A stretch of DNA of 56,794 nt from CAUZIR01 sp034421295 (lineage in GTDB: Bacteria; Chloroflexota; Dehalococcoidia; Lucifugimonadales; UBA2962). Below are positions 55,486 to 56,794 of the stretch, piece by piece (the first letter of the stretch is position 1; each line of letters opens with the position of its first letter). Position numbers and translations under genes: made by a program. Where the stretch lies: NCBI GenBank assembly GCA_034421295.1, contig DAOUKM010000005.1, positions 1 to 56,794 of the forward strand, written 5' to 3'. Below the pieces are notes generated by a model. That model worked only from the letters and a program-made list of their open reading frames with translations, had not been told where the DNA came from and did not search any database.

Positions 55486-55926
55486 TCAGTCTTGTTCGAG
55501 GCGCTTTCCCATGCTCACGACATCATCCACCGAGTATCCAACGCGCTTGTAGAAGTTAACCACGTCGACGTTCGAGCTTCTGACCTGCAGATTGATCTTG
55601 GGACAGCCCATATCCTTCAGAAGGCCTTCCGCTTCGTCCAGCAGCCGGCGAGCGAAGCCTCTCTTTCGATATTCGGTGGCGACCGCCAGATAGTTGACCC
55701 AACCACGATGGCCCTCGTAACCGGCCATCACGGTCGCAACCAGCCTGGAATGCAGCGATCCAACGAGAAACAAGTGTCGCTGGACGTGCAGCTTTCGGGT
55801 GATGTCCTTGACCGGATCGTTCCAGGGCACCACCAGGCCGCACTCATGCCACAAGGCTACGACGTCCTCCTGGTCAGATTCGCGGTAGCCCCGAATCTCC
55901 AGTTCCGCCCCGCCTGCTCTGGCCAT
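55486..55926 (-). CDS. YpeA-like GNAT acetyltransferase
   Basis: The 146-residue GNAT closely follows the YpeA pattern: VALWHECGLVVPWNDPVKDI, AGYEGHRGWVNYLAVATEYR, the acetyl-CoA loop R-K-R-G-F-A near residue 95, and MGCPKINLQVRSSN. ATG 55926 has GGGGAGG eleven bases upstream; ATG 55971 would add 15 residues without family support. Its substrate is unknown. It is a single-gene unit with 235 bases of gap on one side and 240 on the other, neither holding a supported gene. Confidence 0.85.
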   Translation of the reverse strand: MARAGGAELEIRGYRESDQEDVVALWHECGLVVPWNDPVKDITRKLHVQRHLFLVGSLHSRLVATVMAGYEGHRGWVNYLAVATEYRKRGFARRLLDEAEGLLKDMGCPKINLQVRSSNVDVVNFYKRVGYSVDDVVSMGKRLEQD

Positions 55927-56166
55927 GTAATCGTGTCCTCCCCAAACTTCTGCTGGCTTCCACTCCGCCACCGAAGACTATTCGAGCGCAATTCGTCCTG
56001 ACGACGGCTCCTGACTCAGGGTCGCGAGCACCCTGCGGCGATAGTATCTATGACCCGAAAGGAGTGCGATGCGTGCATCGCGGGTTACACAGTCCAACGG
56101 GCGAGGGCCTTTGAGCCATGATCGCCTGTTTCAGCGCCGAACGCTCTAGGGCAGAAGCGGATTGCT

Positions 56167-56794
56167 TCAGAGTATCGTCTTGGGGCGCTCCTTGGACGGA
56201 TCGACGAATGGGACACGGACCACCTCGGCCTCTACGATTCTGTCTTCTGGCAGCAGCACCTTGGCCCGCGTGCCCCGACTCCAGTGAGAGCGGGGCATGA
56301 CCGCGAGGGCGATATTCGATTCCAAGTTTGGTGACCAGAATGCGCTGGTGACGTAGCCGACATCGTCGCCGGTTTGGTCGTCCCTGACCGGGTAAAAGCC
56401 CTCGTTGTACCAGACGATTGGCTCTCCTCCCATCTTCAGGCCAACGAGGCGCTGCCCCACTCCCTCCGCCTTGATCCTGGTCAGCGCGTCCTTTCCGATG
56501 AAGCTGCGCTTGCCCAGGTCGACCTGCCAGCCGAGCCTGACCTCGTAGGGGTTGTTCTCAATGTCCATGTCCTGGCCGTAGGAGAGGATGCCGGCTTCCA
56601 GTCGACGGATGTGGCTGGGGGCGATCACCCGCAGGCCGAATTCGCCGCCCTGCTCAAGGATGTACGGCCAGATGTCGTCAGCGTAGAGCGTGGCATCGTG
56701 CAGGTAGATCTCGAAGCCGACCTCGGCCGAGAACCCCGTGCGTGAGATCGTCACAGCGCGCCCGTTCAGGTTCTCATGGATCAGGCCGTAGTAT
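56167..56794 (-). CDS. GcvT-like aminomethyltransferase, C-terminal part (5' end outside window)
   Basis: The frame is open to the window edge, so the N-terminus is missing. About 208 residues are visible. They show the folate-binding-fold pattern S-R-T-G-F-S-A-E-V-G-F-E-I-Y-L, the central R-R-L-E-A-G-I-L-S-Y-G, and the C-terminal barrel with G-Y-V-T-S-A-F-W-S-P. This is the GcvT/aminomethyltransferase family, whose members transfer one-carbon units from glycine, dimethylglycine or dimethylsulfoniopropionate to tetrahydrofolate. The sequence does not choose between GcvT proper, a DMSP demethylase-like enzyme and the sarcosine/dimethylglycine dehydrogenase partners. Confidence 0.87.
   Translation of the reverse strand, partial: YYGLIHENLNGRAVTISRTGFSAEVGFEIYLHDATLYADDIWPYILEQGGEFGLRVIAPSHIRRLEAGILSYGQDMDIENNPYEVRLGWQVDLGKRSFIGKDALTRIKAEGVGQRLVGLKMGGEPIVWYNEGFYPVRDDQTGDDVGYVTSAFWSPNLESNIALAVMPRSHWSRGTRAKVLLPEDRIVEAEVVRVPFVDPSKERPKTIL

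Noticed and set aside
56069..56149. Short + strand frame of 26 codons with AAGGAG five bases before ATG
   Set aside because: The ribosome site is good, but the peptide has no recognisable pattern and there is no supporting context, so a chance match is as likely.

Overview
The window is a GC-rich bacterial chromosome segment with very dense coding and no rRNA, tRNA, insertion sequence, phage or CRISPR signal that I could see. The gene content suggests a free-living Chloroflexota bacterium, most likely of the SAR202/Dehalococcoidia type. That reading rests on three flavin/F420-type luciferase-like monooxygenase (LLM) paralogues, an orphan xanthine-dehydrogenase-type large subunit, a GrdB-like selenoprotein, and many amidohydrolase, phosphotriesterase and short-chain dehydrogenase (SDR) genes of the kind linked to oxidation of recalcitrant organic matter. 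The taxonomic assignment is inference from gene families.

Layout. 1-12.7 kb: end of a CocE/NonD hydrolase, a kelch lipoprotein, a GNAT, a catabolic run on the + strand (atypical SDR, LLM, aldo/keto reductase, LLM, N-acyl-D-amino-acid deacylase), then a tightly overlapped minus-strand operon (VIT1 transporter, GrdB-like selenoprotein, LLM), endonuclease IV and an NAD-binding oxidoreductase. 12.7-25.8 kb: housekeeping genes secF, secD, CCA-adding enzyme, def, an ArsB/NhaD-type transporter, mutL, a threonine-dehydratase-like enzyme, pyrD, a conserved unknown protein, a ribokinase-like kinase and a Cof-type HAD phosphatase. 25.9-34.4 kb: a tiny membrane peptide, a molybdopterin hydroxylase large subunit, groEL and a GldA/GldFG/DUF4340-like ABC operon. 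34.4-43.8 kb: DUF3500, NHL-repeat and MOSC proteins, two class IV aminotransferases around a phosphotriesterase-like enzyme and RidA, an amidohydrolase and an FAD amine oxidase. 43.8-49.1 kb: a Kef-type antiporter, an SDR, a Vms1-like (VLRF1) release-factor candidate divergent from rpiB, and a uronate-dehydrogenase-like enzyme. 49.1-56.8 kb is looser, with three gaps over 300 bases: an APH-like kinase with an altered catalytic loop, a DUF502 protein with a long extra C-terminal domain, a glyoxalase-fold protein, an SDR, a NUDIX-GrpB reading frame broken by one amber codon, a YpeA-like GNAT and the end of a GcvT-like gene.

How the genes fit together. The accessory enzymes suggest scavenging of modified or D-amino-acid compounds: N-acyl-D-amino-acid deacylase, FAD amine oxidase, class IV transaminases and RidA, which detoxifies enamine/imine by-products. 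LLM enzymes may supply oxidative ring or C-S/C-N cleavage. The strongest single observation is an in-frame TGA at 9551-9553 that ends an otherwise truncated GrdB-family frame. Reading it as selenocysteine restores the full C-terminus, gives a UxxC motif and runs exactly to the next gene start, and a hairpin with SECIS geometry follows it. Two genome-wide style features also stand out. Several housekeeping genes have a TATAAT-like box only 6-9 bases before the start codon, suggesting leaderless transcripts, and several convergent gene pairs share small hairpins that include their stop codons.
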